A DNA stretch of 64,000 nucleotides from Photobacterium sp. GJ3 (GTDB taxonomy: Bacteria > Pseudomonadota > Gammaproteobacteria > Enterobacterales > Vibrionaceae). The notes under the pieces were generated by a model that saw only the letters and a list, made by a program, of their open reading frames with translations, was not told the DNA's origin and did no database searches. Every line of letters begins with the position of its first letter. Position 1 is the stretch's first letter. A program made the translations under genes and the position numbers. Shown one piece after another: positions 30,767 through 39,158 of the stretch. Location: positions 2,728,001 to 2,792,000 of the forward strand of contig NZ_CP073578.1 of the NCBI RefSeq assembly GCF_018199995.1, read 5' to 3'.

Positions 30767-31837
30767 TTATTGAATGCGATCCTGAAGAAAAGGAATCAAT
30801 TCCTGATGCGCATGACGCAGCAGAGTTTCTGTGCTTTCCCAGTTGATACAGGCGTCGGTAATGGACACACCATAAGCCATGTCACTGCGATCCAGATCCG
30901 CACTCTGATTGCCTTCATTCAAATGACTTTCCAGCATCAGGCCAATCACAGAGCGGTTTCCTTCACGAATCTGGTGAATCACATCTTCTGCCACCAGCGG
31001 CTGACGACGGTAATCTTTACGGGAATTGGCATGCGAGCAGTCTACCATCAAGGCCGGACTGAGGCCCGCCGCATTCATCTCATTTTCGCATTCAGCGACA
31101 GAGACAGAATCATAGTTGGTTTGCTTGCCGCCCCGTAAAATCACGTGACCGTCCGGGTTGCCTTGTGTGTTCAGCAGGGCAACCTGACCTTCCCGGTTAA
31201 TGCCCATAAAACGGTGACCGGAAGCTGCAGCCTGCATCGCATTAATTGCAGTGCCCAAGCTGCCATCGGTCCCATTTTTGAAACCGACCGGCATCGACAA
31301 ACCACTGGCCATTTCCCGGTGCGTCTGAGATTCAGTGGTCCGGGCGCCAATCGCGGCCCAGCTGAACAGATCACCAATGTACTGCGGGCTGATCGGATCC
31401 AGCGCTTCGGTCGCAATCGGAATCCCCATTTCGACCAGATCAATCAGCAACTGACGGGCAATGTGAAGGCCTTCTTCGATTTCAAAAGAGCCATCCAGAT
31501 GCGGGTCGTTGATCAGGCCTTTCCAACCCACCGTCGTTCTTGGTTTTTCAAAATACACACGCATCACAAGATAAAGCTGATCACTCACCTCTTCTGCCAG
31601 CTCTTTAAATCGACGGGCATAATCCTTGGCAGCTTCAACATCATGAATCGAACAGGGGCCACACACCACCAGCAGGCGGTGATCTCGTTTATGGATAATG
31701 TCAGCAACCGTTTTTCTTGATTGCTCAATAAATTTCAGGGCTGAGTCACTGACCGGCAGCTTATCCTTCAATTGCTGCGGGGTAATCAAAACCTGCTCAT
31801 CCTGAATATGGACATTATTCAATACATCTTTCTGCAT
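30767..31837 (-). CDS. aroF: DAHP synthase, tyrosine-sensitive type
   Basis: The first step of the shikimate pathway: phosphoenolpyruvate plus erythrose-4-phosphate gives DAHP. 356 residues, as in E. coli AroF. The N-terminus MQKDVLNNVHIQDEQVLITPQQLK is nearly that of AroF rather than AroG or AroH. Active-site blocks VVCGPCSIHD, RVYFEKPRTTVGWKGLINDP, GARTTESQTHREMASGLSMPVGFKNGTDG and DCSHANS are intact. First gene of aroF-tyrA, with TyrR boxes upstream. Confidence 0.96.
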   Translation of the reverse strand: MQKDVLNNVHIQDEQVLITPQQLKDKLPVSDSALKFIEQSRKTVADIIHKRDHRLLVVCGPCSIHDVEAAKDYARRFKELAEEVSDQLYLVMRVYFEKPRTTVGWKGLINDPHLDGSFEIEEGLHIARQLLIDLVEMGIPIATEALDPISPQYIGDLFSWAAIGARTTESQTHREMASGLSMPVGFKNGTDGSLGTAINAMQAAASGHRFMGINREGQVALLNTQGNPDGHVILRGGKQTNYDSVSVAECENEMNAAGLSPALMVDCSHANSRKDYRRQPLVAEDVIHQIREGNRSVIGLMLESHLNEGNQSADLDRSDMAYGVSITDACINWESTETLLRHAHQELIPFLQDRIQ

Positions 31838-31866
31838 GGGGCCATCCTGATCTTGTGATTGCTTGG

Positions 31867-31884
31867 TGTAAATTTATAGTTACA
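31867..31884 (-). promoter_or_regulatory. TyrR box (proximal) of aroF
   Basis: TGTAAA-N6-GTTACA, matching TGTAAA-N6-TTTACA at 11 of 12 positions, 30 bp upstream of the aroF start and overlapping a TATAAA -10-like element. A position suited to repression. Confidence 0.7.
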
Positions 31885-31944
31885 ACAGGATTTCCCCTGT
31901 CTGTTGAAAGACAATAACAACTGACTTTTCATGGGGCAATAGCG

Positions 31945-31982
31945 TGTAAAGAAAAAATACCATTCGTAAATTAAAATTTACA
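31945..31982 (-). promoter_or_regulatory. Paired TyrR boxes (weak + strong) of aroF
   Basis: The strong box CGTAAA-N6-TTTACA (31965-31982) matches 11 of 12 consensus positions. Next to it is a weak box TGTAAA-N6-ATACCA (31945-31962). Weak/strong pairing with two bases between is the arrangement used for tyrosine-dependent TyrR hexamer repression in E. coli. It also lies 73 bp upstream of btsS. Confidence 0.65.
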
Positions 31983-32054
31983 CACAAAGCCAAAGATTGC
32001 CTTTCAACGAAAGAAAGCTACCATAAACGCCAATTTCCCGAATCCGGCATCTTC

Positions 32055-33734
32055 ATGGAACTCATCCTCTCTTTACTGCAACAGCTGAGTGTTTATCTGG
32101 TTCTGGCATACCTGCTGAGCAAGACGCCTCTCTTCATGCCGATTACAACGGTGTCCGGCAGACTGTCTCAGCGCTTTGCCTGCTACATCCTGTTTTCGCT
32201 GTTCTGTATTCTGGGCACCTATTTTGGGTTGCACATTGAAGATGCCATTGCCAATACCCGTGCCATCGGGGCTGTCATGGGTGGCCTGCTGGGTGGCCCC
32301 GTGGTCGGTTTTGCCGTGGGGCTGACCGGCGGCCTTCATCGTTACAGTATGGGCGGTTTTACCGACGTTGCGTGTGCGATCTCTACGACAGTCGAAGGGG
32401 TGATCGGTGGGATCATGCACAGCTACTTCGTCCGGCGCAGTAATTTTGATGCGATTTTCCGTCCGCTGACAGTGTTTGCAATTACGCTGGTAGCAGAAAT
32501 TCTGCAAATGCTGATTATTCTGATGGTGGCTGAACCCTTTGATCAAGCTTACAGCCTGGTCAGCGCGATTGCCCTGCCGATGGTTATCGCCAACTCTGTG
32601 GGTGCAGCTTTGTTTATGAGCATCATCCGGGACAAGAAAACCATCTACGAGAAATACTCGGCTGCCTTTTCCAGCCGGGCACTGAAAATTGCTCAGCGAT
32701 CCGTGGGTATACTCAGCCAGGGGTTCAATCAGGAGAACTCCAAACAAATCGCACGAATTGTTTATGAAGAAACAGGCGTCGGTGCGGTTTCGATTACCGA
32801 CCGAGATAAAATTCTGGCCTTTATCGGGATTGGTGATGACCATCATATACCGGGCACCCCCATTTCATCTCAACATACCAAACAAGCAATAGAGAACTGC
32901 GAGCTGGTCTATGCCGATGGTTATGAAGTGCCTTACTGCTGCTCGCTGTATGATAAATGCAAACTCGGTTCGGCACTGGTGATCCCACTGATTGGGGGCA
33001 ATCACGAGGTCATCGGGACCATTAAGCTCTACGAACCCAAGCGCAAGCTGTTCTCGACCATTAACCTGACGCTGGGCGAAGGGATCGCCAAATTGCTGTC
33101 CAACCAAATTCTGACCGGCCGATATAACCGTCAGCAAACGCTGCTGACACAAGCCGAACTGCGCTTGCTGCAGGCTCAGGTCAATCCGCATTTCCTGTTC
33201 AACGCGCTCAACACCATCAATGCCGTGGTCCGGCGTGACCCGGATAAAGCCCGGCAGTTGATTCAGCACCTGTCCCAGTTTTTCCGCCGCAACCTGAAGC
33301 AGAATATTGAAACCGTCACGCTCGAAGAAGAGCTGCAGCATGTCCATGCTTATCTTGAAATCGAACGGGCACGGTTTGCCGATCGGTTGCAAGTCGAAAT
33401 CAGGATTGACGATGCGCTGTTGCCGATCAGAATTCCGACCTTTACCCTGCAGCCTCTGGTTGAAAATGCCATTAAACACGGCACCTCAAATCTGCTGGAA
33501 AACGGGCAACTGACCGTCAGTGCCTATGAAACTTCCGGGCGGATTATCCTTGAAGTGCGGGATAATGCCGGACTTTATCAGCCCGTCAGCGAAGAAAGCG
33601 GACTCGGGATGAAAATCGTCGATAAGCGACTCAAAAATCAGTATGGCCAGGAATATGGGCTGCAAATGACCTGGGAGCCCGATCAATGGACTCTGGCGAC
33701 CATCACTCTGCCGAAGGAGAACGGACAGTCATGA
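32055..33734 (+). CDS. btsS: BtsS-like (LytS family) sensor histidine kinase
   Basis: 559 residues against 561 in E. coli BtsS (YehU), a high-affinity pyruvate sensor. The N-terminal 5TM-LytS-type membrane domain is residues 1-200 (GAVMGGLLGGPVVGFAVGLTGGLHRYSMGGFTDVACAISTTVEG). A GAF domain lies around 215-350. The LytS-type phosphoacceptor is RLLQAQVNPHFLFNALNTINAVVRRDP, with His in NPHFLFN. The ATPase domain follows (LQPLVENAIKHG, GLGMKIVDKRL). Its stop overlaps the btsR start as ATGA. The pyruvate specificity is inferred from family and neighbourhood. Confidence 0.88.
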   Translation: MELILSLLQQLSVYLVLAYLLSKTPLFMPITTVSGRLSQRFACYILFSLFCILGTYFGLHIEDAIANTRAIGAVMGGLLGGPVVGFAVGLTGGLHRYSMGGFTDVACAISTTVEGVIGGIMHSYFVRRSNFDAIFRPLTVFAITLVAEILQMLIILMVAEPFDQAYSLVSAIALPMVIANSVGAALFMSIIRDKKTIYEKYSAAFSSRALKIAQRSVGILSQGFNQENSKQIARIVYEETGVGAVSITDRDKILAFIGIGDDHHIPGTPISSQHTKQAIENCELVYADGYEVPYCCSLYDKCKLGSALVIPLIGGNHEVIGTIKLYEPKRKLFSTINLTLGEGIAKLLSNQILTGRYNRQQTLLTQAELRLLQAQVNPHFLFNALNTINAVVRRDPDKARQLIQHLSQFFRRNLKQNIETVTLEEELQHVHAYLEIERARFADRLQVEIRIDDALLPIRIPTFTLQPLVENAIKHGTSNLLENGQLTVSAYETSGRIILEVRDNAGLYQPVSEESGLGMKIVDKRLKNQYGQEYGLQMTWEPDQWTLATITLPKENGQS

Positions 33735-34444
33735 TCAAAGCACTCGTTATTGATGACGAACCTTATGCCCGTGAAGAACTGATTGATCTGCTGCTCGACA
33801 GCGGCCATGTCGAGATCATCGGCAGTGGTGCCAATGCGATTGAAGGGCTGAAACTGATCAACACCCTGAAGCCCGAGGTCGTATTTCTGGATATTCAAAT
33901 GCCCAAAATCACCGGGATTGAATTGCTCAGCATGCTGGATCCGGACACCATGCCCAAAGTGGTTTTCGTCACGGCTTATGATGATTACGCCATCAAGGCA
34001 TTCGAGGACAACGCCTTCGATTATCTGCTCAAGCCCGTAGAACCGTCCCGGCTGGATAAAACGCTGAATAAACTCAAGCGGGAATTGCGCCAGCCGGATT
34101 ATACGCCCCTGTTGAGCGACATGCTGGAACTGATCCCCTGCAGTGGTCATCACCGGATCCTGCTGCTGAGTCCGGCAGAAATTACGTACGCCTGCTCGGA
34201 TTTATCCGGCGTGCATGTGGTCACCAAAGACACCCGAGCCACCACGCAACTGACCCTCAAAGTACTGGAAGAAAAAACGCCGCTGATCCGCTGCCACCGT
34301 CAGTATCTGGTTCATCCGCAGGCCATTCGTGAAATCAAGCTACTGGAGAATGGTCTGGCCGAAATCACCACACTGCACGGACATCCCGTCCCGGTCAGCC
34401 GTCGGTTCCTGAAAGAAATTAAAGACAGGTTTGGCCTGAGCTGA
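33731..34444 (+). CDS. btsR: BtsR-like LytTR response regulator
   Basis: 237 residues against 239 in E. coli BtsR (YehT). The receiver domain is residues 1-120 with the acidic pair DDE, the phosphoacceptor Asp in VVFLDIQMP, and Lys in DYLLKPVEP. The LytTR DNA-binding domain spans about 140-237 (RILLLSPAEITYACSDLSGVHVVTKD...IRCHRQYLVHPQAIREI). The ATG at 33731 has AGGAG and overlaps the btsS stop. It probably activates the carrier gene downstream. Confidence 0.9.
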   Translation: MIKALVIDDEPYAREELIDLLLDSGHVEIIGSGANAIEGLKLINTLKPEVVFLDIQMPKITGIELLSMLDPDTMPKVVFVTAYDDYAIKAFEDNAFDYLLKPVEPSRLDKTLNKLKRELRQPDYTPLLSDMLELIPCSGHHRILLLSPAEITYACSDLSGVHVVTKDTRATTQLTLKVLEEKTPLIRCHRQYLVHPQAIREIKLLENGLAEITTLHGHPVPVSRRFLKEIKDRFGLS

Positions 34445-34598
34445 TTCCCACATCTCAATCACTGGCTCCGGGGCATACCGCTTGCTCCGGTTGTCATGCC
34501 ACTCAGGCGGGAAAGTCTGCCCCTTCATCTCCACCGCTGCCGTTCAGCGCTGTATACGACCGCCCGGCATTCTGGCCCGCCACTTAACCGGACAATCG

Positions 34599-34627
34599 AC
34601 CACTCAGCATCGCTATAGCGCCACTCA
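34599..34627 (+). promoter_or_regulatory. Candidate BtsR/LytTR binding site upstream of the CstA-type gene
   Basis: The direct repeat ACCACTCA (34599-34606) and GCCACTCA (34620-34627) is separated by 13 bases, so the half-sites lie 21 bp (two helical turns) apart. As I recall, the E. coli BtsR site is ACC(G/A)CT(C/T)A-N13-ACC(G/A)CT(C/T)A. A -10-like TATGAT at 34662-34667 has no good -35, as expected for an activator-dependent promoter. Nothing else is seen in the 273-bp gap. Confidence 0.65.
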
Positions 34628-34717
34628 CTGATTTCCAGCGTGCGTCTGTCCGGCCAGTCGCTATGATGCCAGCGTTGATAAACCACTAACTTAACCCTAC
34701 ACGAGTGAGGCACAGAT

Positions 34718-36217
34718 ATGGCCTGGTTTTTGATTTGTGTGGCTGCGCTGATTGGCGGCTACTTTATCTACGGTGCATTCATTGAAAAGATCTTTGGCAT
34801 TAACGAACAACGTCAGACGCCAGCTTTCAGTAAGCAGGATGGTGTTGACTATGTCCCGATGTCGAAGAAAAAAGTGTACCTGGTACAGCTGCTGAACATT
34901 GCCGGTGTCGGTCCGATCTTCGGCCCGATCATGGGTGCCCTCTATGGCCCTGCAGCCATGCTCTGGATTGTTCTGGGCTGTATCTTTGCCGGTGCCGTGC
35001 ATGACTACTTCTCGGGGATGCTGTCTGTGCGCAACGGCGGTGCTTCCGTGCCGACACTTTCCGGCAAATACCTGGGCAATGGCGCCAAACATTTCATGAA
35101 CATCTTCGCCATTGTGCTGCTGTTGCTGGTTGGGGTGGTTTTCGTTTCAGCGCCCGCTGGGATGATCACGAGTCTGGTAAATGAGCAAACCGACCTGACG
35201 GTCAGCATGGGCACCATGGTTGCCATTATCTTTGCTTATTACATCATCGCGACCATTGTTCCGGTAGATAAGATCATCGGTCGCTTCTACCCGCTGTTTG
35301 GCTTCCTGCTGATTTTCATGTCGGTTGGTCTGATCACTGCGATTGCTTTCTCCAGTGAATACACACTGCTGGGTGATTACGAAGTCAGCCAGATGCTGAC
35401 CAACATGAACCCGAATGACATGCCACTGTGGCCTGCGCTGTTCATCACCATTGCCTGCGGTGCAATCTCCGGCTTCCACGCCACTCAGTCTCCGCTGATG
35501 GCGCGCTGCATGGAAAACGAAAAGAACGGCCGCTTTGTCTTCTACGGTGCGATGATCGGTGAGGGTGTGATTGCCCTGATCTGGTGTGCACTGGCGCTGT
35601 CTTTCTTCGGCTCAGTTGAAAGCCTGTCGGATGCGGTTGCAAACGGTGGTCCGGGTAACGTGGTTTACAGCGCGTCTTTCGGCCTGCTGGGTGTGGTCGG
35701 TGGCGTGGTTGCCTTCCTGGGTGTGGTGATTCTGCCAATTACCTCGGGGGATACGGCTTTCCGCTCAAGCCGCCTGATCCTGGCTGAGTATTTCAACCTG
35801 GAACAAAAGAGCCTGCGGAACCGTCTGATGATGGCCGTACCGCTCTTTGTGATTGGTGGCATTCTGACACAGGTCGACTTCGGTATTATCTGGCGTTACT
35901 TCGGCTTTGCAAATCAGGCTACCGCTGTGATGATGCTGTGGACCGCCTCGGCTTACCTGCTGCGCCATAATAAACTGCACTGGGTAACCACAATACCGGC
36001 TATCTTTATGACTTCCGTGGTCATCACCTTTATCCTGAATAACAGTCAGCTGGGCTTCGGAAGGGAGATGATGGAATCGACAATCATTGGTGTGGTCGCA
36101 TCTCTGGCGATTACCGTCTACGTCATCATGATTTCCAAAGGAAAAGGCGATCTGACCGAAGACGATGCACAAGCGAAGCCAGTGAAGTCAAATACCAAGG
36201 CGACGACCACAGCTTAA
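34718..36217 (+). CDS. CstA/BtsT-family carbon-starvation carrier (pyruvate/peptide uptake)
   Basis: 499 residues with about 12-13 membrane segments, the short form of the CstA family; E. coli CstA and BtsT have about 700. Family blocks: AALIGGYFIYGAFIEKIFGI at the N-terminus, NIAGVGPIFGPIMGALYGPAAMLWIVLGCIFAGAVHDYFSGMLSVRNGGAS, and GFHATQSPLMARCMENEKNGR. BtsT is a pyruvate/H+ symporter and CstA carries pyruvate and peptides. The adjacent BtsSR pair and the repeat in its promoter make a pyruvate role likely. A terminator follows. Confidence 0.88.
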   Translation: MAWFLICVAALIGGYFIYGAFIEKIFGINEQRQTPAFSKQDGVDYVPMSKKKVYLVQLLNIAGVGPIFGPIMGALYGPAAMLWIVLGCIFAGAVHDYFSGMLSVRNGGASVPTLSGKYLGNGAKHFMNIFAIVLLLLVGVVFVSAPAGMITSLVNEQTDLTVSMGTMVAIIFAYYIIATIVPVDKIIGRFYPLFGFLLIFMSVGLITAIAFSSEYTLLGDYEVSQMLTNMNPNDMPLWPALFITIACGAISGFHATQSPLMARCMENEKNGRFVFYGAMIGEGVIALIWCALALSFFGSVESLSDAVANGGPGNVVYSASFGLLGVVGGVVAFLGVVILPITSGDTAFRSSRLILAEYFNLEQKSLRNRLMMAVPLFVIGGILTQVDFGIIWRYFGFANQATAVMMLWTASAYLLRHNKLHWVTTIPAIFMTSVVITFILNNSQLGFGREMMESTIIGVVASLAITVYVIMISKGKGDLTEDDAQAKPVKSNTKATTTA

Positions 36218-36238
36218 TTGCGGTCCCCGCCCAACATA

Positions 36239-36267
36239 AGAAAGCCAGCATTCCTTGCTGGCTTTTT
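36239..36267 (+). terminator. Terminator of the CstA-type gene
   Basis: AAAGCCAGC / GCTGGCTTTTT hairpin 22 bp after the stop. Confidence 0.88.
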
Positions 36268-36299
36268 GATTGGGATTTCGTCATCACTTTTCGATGGAA

Positions 36300-36581
36300 T
36301 TAATCCAGTACTTTCGCAATGTGCGTGATAGAGGCTCTGCCTTCACGTGGTTTATAAATGGTCACCATTGCGGGATAGGTGACTGAACCCGGGATCACAA
36401 CTTCGGCATTACAGAAAAACTTAAAGTTCACGCCGTTGACTACTTGTTGTGCAAACGCCACCGGCTGATATTTCACCCCCACAAACCCCTGAAAGGCTTC
36501 ATCAAAAGCCAGCTTTGCTTCAGATGATAATTGATCTTTAAATGGGCTGTATGCACCAACTGCACTCAATGTTTCGCTCAT
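36300..36581 (-). CDS. Small cystatin-like protein, unknown function
   Basis: 93 residues without a signal peptide, so probably cytoplasmic. The core KYQPVAFAQQVVNGVNFKFFCNAEVVIPGS contains QVVNG followed by an aromatic/hydrophobic strand, the layout of the cystatin QxVxG inhibitory loop. A second strand pattern (AMVTIYKPREGRASITHIAKV) follows, as in a cystatin fold. Predicted from motif and length only; protease inhibition is not shown. It is convergent with the CstA-type gene. The 267 bp between it and the radical SAM gene hold nothing recognisable. Confidence 0.6.
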   Translation of the reverse strand: MSETLSAVGAYSPFKDQLSSEAKLAFDEAFQGFVGVKYQPVAFAQQVVNGVNFKFFCNAEVVIPGSVTYPAMVTIYKPREGRASITHIAKVLD

Positions 36582-36848
36582 CGTTTTATCCTTCGAAAGT
36601 TTCTACTGAAGATAGATGTGACGTGAAACTAAAACATGGTGATTTCACGTTATCACAAGCCTAGACCCGCTGGAGAAGAATACTTTGATTCGCACGGTTT
36701 TAATGCAAAAACCAGACTACGCACCACTTTTTGATGAACCGTTGATGAAAGCCATCCGGCATCGGTGAGATTCAAAGTGCTGAAGCTTGTCAGTATCTGA
36801 GTGCTCGCCAGGTCACTCGACAGCCTCAGCCTGACGGGGTTGCCCGTT

Positions 36849-38243
36849 TCACGAAGAAGTGTCTCTAACGCCTTTCGCCAACCGCCGGTTTCTGGCCTTC
36901 CCTTTCAACAGTCTCGTTGGCAATTGCTCTTCTGGTACCCACCGGAGCACTTGAGGGGCGGCAGCTTCCATATAGTGAACATTGCCATCGTTCGTGGGCG
37001 ACCACCATTTCCCACTGCTCAGTTGCACTGGCTGATAAATATAGCGATCACGTTCCGCATTCAGCACACACATCGAGACCGGACCATCACGCGTCATGGT
37101 CATAAATGAACAGGCTTCCACCCGCTCGCAATCCAGACAATCACCAGGCATAAAACTATGCGTAAAGACAGAAAGCGTCGATATTTTTCCCCGGCAGGCA
37201 AACAAGTCACGTCGCATCTGCCAGGCTTTTTTCAACGCCCATCGTGTTAAACGCACGGCTAATTTAGGATTGAAACACAACCATTTCATGAAGCCTAACA
37301 TGGATCTCAACGGTTGATTCCGGTGCCAAAGCAGTGCTGTGGAATGCCGTAAAACGTCCCCGGTCAGCGCAGAGTCATCATAGAAATTCCAGATCTTACC
37401 GTTGACGACCAAAGTTAATGCGTAGCGATTACAGTCCGGATGGCCAATTTCAGCCGCCTGATAGTTTAACGGACTGGCACATGCCGAATTGATCAACGCC
37501 AGTACCGTGTCCCGGGAAAGCTGGTTTTCGACCGAATGGACACCTCGGCCTGTGTCTGCTTCCAACTGGAATGACACCGTTCGGATCTGCTGAGCATGAC
37601 GCGCAAAAAAATGCATTAAGTCAGGGATCTGCTTGATATTTCCCGGATGGATCGTGGTATTGAACATCACCGTGAGGGGCAAGCCAGCCACTCTTTCCAG
37701 GTAACGGGCTCTCAATTGATTCAGGGAGACTTCATCCGGGTATTTTTTATAACCTTGCGTGGTATCCACATGAAACGCCACATCCACGAGTCCTGCTTCG
37801 CAAAGCTTTGTTAATAAAGCTCTGGAGGCACGAATACCATTCGTCATCAGCGTCGGTCGCATCTTTTTTTCTGCGATCCAGCGAACGATCAGTTCTAATT
37901 CATCCGGATCACGCAGGGTCGGATCCCCGCCAGTCACCTGTACGTCTGTCCCCTCACCATACCAGGTATAAATCGCATCAATCCGCCGTTTGATTTCTTC
38001 TAAGGGGATATCCTGAACCGCCTGAGAGTGTTCCGATAAATAGCACAATGAACAGTCAAGATTACAGCGTTGCGTGATTTCCAGTGCCACACATCCCACA
38101 GCCCAGCGCCGTCCCAATTGCTGATTATGATGCCACAAACCCAATCGCTTCAGCGTGTTCCGCATATCCGCTAACGGGGTGGCCGACCACTTTTTAGGGC
38201 GGTACGGGGGTGGAAATACCTGTGTTTCTTTCTGTTCACTCAT
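36849..38243 (-). CDS. Radical SAM protein of unknown substrate
   Basis: 464 residues from the ATG at 38243; the frame extends nearly 100 codons upstream, but that part overlaps the divergent promoter and looks non-coding. The radical SAM cluster motif CNLDCSLC (CxxxCxxC) is near residue 60, and QVTGGDPTLRDPDEL is the SAM-binding GGE-like motif. The C-terminal third has a further Cys set (CLDCERVEAC...MC) resembling an auxiliary Fe-S, SPASM-like region. Substrate unknown. It is divergent from a DUF547 lipoprotein, with 92 bp between starts. Confidence 0.8.
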   Translation of the reverse strand: MSEQKETQVFPPPYRPKKWSATPLADMRNTLKRLGLWHHNQQLGRRWAVGCVALEITQRCNLDCSLCYLSEHSQAVQDIPLEEIKRRIDAIYTWYGEGTDVQVTGGDPTLRDPDELELIVRWIAEKKMRPTLMTNGIRASRALLTKLCEAGLVDVAFHVDTTQGYKKYPDEVSLNQLRARYLERVAGLPLTVMFNTTIHPGNIKQIPDLMHFFARHAQQIRTVSFQLEADTGRGVHSVENQLSRDTVLALINSACASPLNYQAAEIGHPDCNRYALTLVVNGKIWNFYDDSALTGDVLRHSTALLWHRNQPLRSMLGFMKWLCFNPKLAVRLTRWALKKAWQMRRDLFACRGKISTLSVFTHSFMPGDCLDCERVEACSFMTMTRDGPVSMCVLNAERDRYIYQPVQLSSGKWWSPTNDGNVHYMEAAAPQVLRWVPEEQLPTRLLKGKARNRRLAKGVRDTSS

Positions 38244-38335
38244 GCTTTCTGTGCCTCGAATTTTCAGCAATAAAGCCTGGCGTCGCTGGTCTGAGTCATG
38301 ACAACACCGACATGATGGCAATGAGGAGACCGGAA

Positions 38336-39097
38336 ATGATGAAAAAATTATACAGAATGGCTGTTTTATTCTTGCTCCTGTTAAGTGGCTGTAGCAGTAA
38401 AATCCCACTGGAGCATGTCTCGGAAGCTTCAACGAATCACCTCGAGGAAGCCAAAGAAGGCTGGCGGCTCGTTCTCCATCAGCATGTGAATGAATTTGGC
38501 AGGGTCGATTTTCAAGGTGTGGCAGGGGAGATTGCACAACTCGAAAAATGGCTCAGCTATGTTGCTGCCCATAGTCCCGATCAGTCTCCCCAGGCGGAAC
38601 AATTCAACAGTAAAGAAAAACGATTAGGCTACTACATTGATGCTTATAACGCGCTCGCGATGTATGGCGTCCTGCGGTCTGGCGTTTTACCTGAAGACAA
38701 GATTCAGTTCTTCCTGCTCCGCAAGTATCAGGTTGGCAACGAGTGGATGTCTCTTTACGAACTTGAAAATGAACTGATTCGCAAAGAGCACGACTTACGA
38801 ATTCATTTTGCGCTGAATTGTATGTCGGCAAGCTGTCCGCCGTTACAGCAAACAACCTGGGATGCAGACACGCTCGACGAAGCACTGGAACAAGCCACCA
38901 CCGCTTTTATCAACGACCCGAAACAAGTCTGGATCGCTCACAAAACCCAAACTATCTGGGTTTCTGAGCTCTTTGATTTCTATCCGGAAGACTTTGGGCC
39001 CTTGATCCCGTTAATTAATCAGTACCGGCAAGAACCTGTCCCCACAGACTACAAGATTGCATTCATTCCGTATAACTGGGCTTTGATAAGTCAGTAA
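38336..39097 (+). CDS. DUF547 lipoprotein
   Basis: 253 residues. The signal peptide MMKKLYRMAVLFLLLLSGC has its lipobox Cys at residue 19, so it is membrane-anchored. The DUF547 domain shows KEKRLGYYIDAYNALAMYGVL, IHFALNCMSASCPPLQQTTW (the conserved Asn-Cys...Ser-Cys-Pro-Pro core) and FDFYPEDF near the end. The function of DUF547 is not established. The start is set by GAGGAGAC just upstream; the longer frame from 38210 overlaps the radical SAM gene and is rejected. Confidence 0.82.
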   Translation: MMKKLYRMAVLFLLLLSGCSSKIPLEHVSEASTNHLEEAKEGWRLVLHQHVNEFGRVDFQGVAGEIAQLEKWLSYVAAHSPDQSPQAEQFNSKEKRLGYYIDAYNALAMYGVLRSGVLPEDKIQFFLLRKYQVGNEWMSLYELENELIRKEHDLRIHFALNCMSASCPPLQQTTWDADTLDEALEQATTAFINDPKQVWIAHKTQTIWVSELFDFYPEDFGPLIPLINQYRQEPVPTDYKIAFIPYNWALISQ

Positions 39098-39158
39098 TGG
39101 TCGCCCAATTCGCCGGGTGCTGAAATTGGGCAACCTATTCATGTCCTCATGTACGCAG

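Noticed and set aside
38244-38537. N-terminal extension of the radical SAM frame by 98 codons
   Set aside because: The extension overlaps the promoter, ribosome site and first codons of the divergent DUF547 gene, and its composition is unlike the rest of the protein.
39104-39132. GCCCAATT/AATTGGGC hairpin between the DUF547 and glutamate-synthase-like genes
   Set aside because: The convergent position suits a terminator, but there is no T-run on either strand, so I do not call it.
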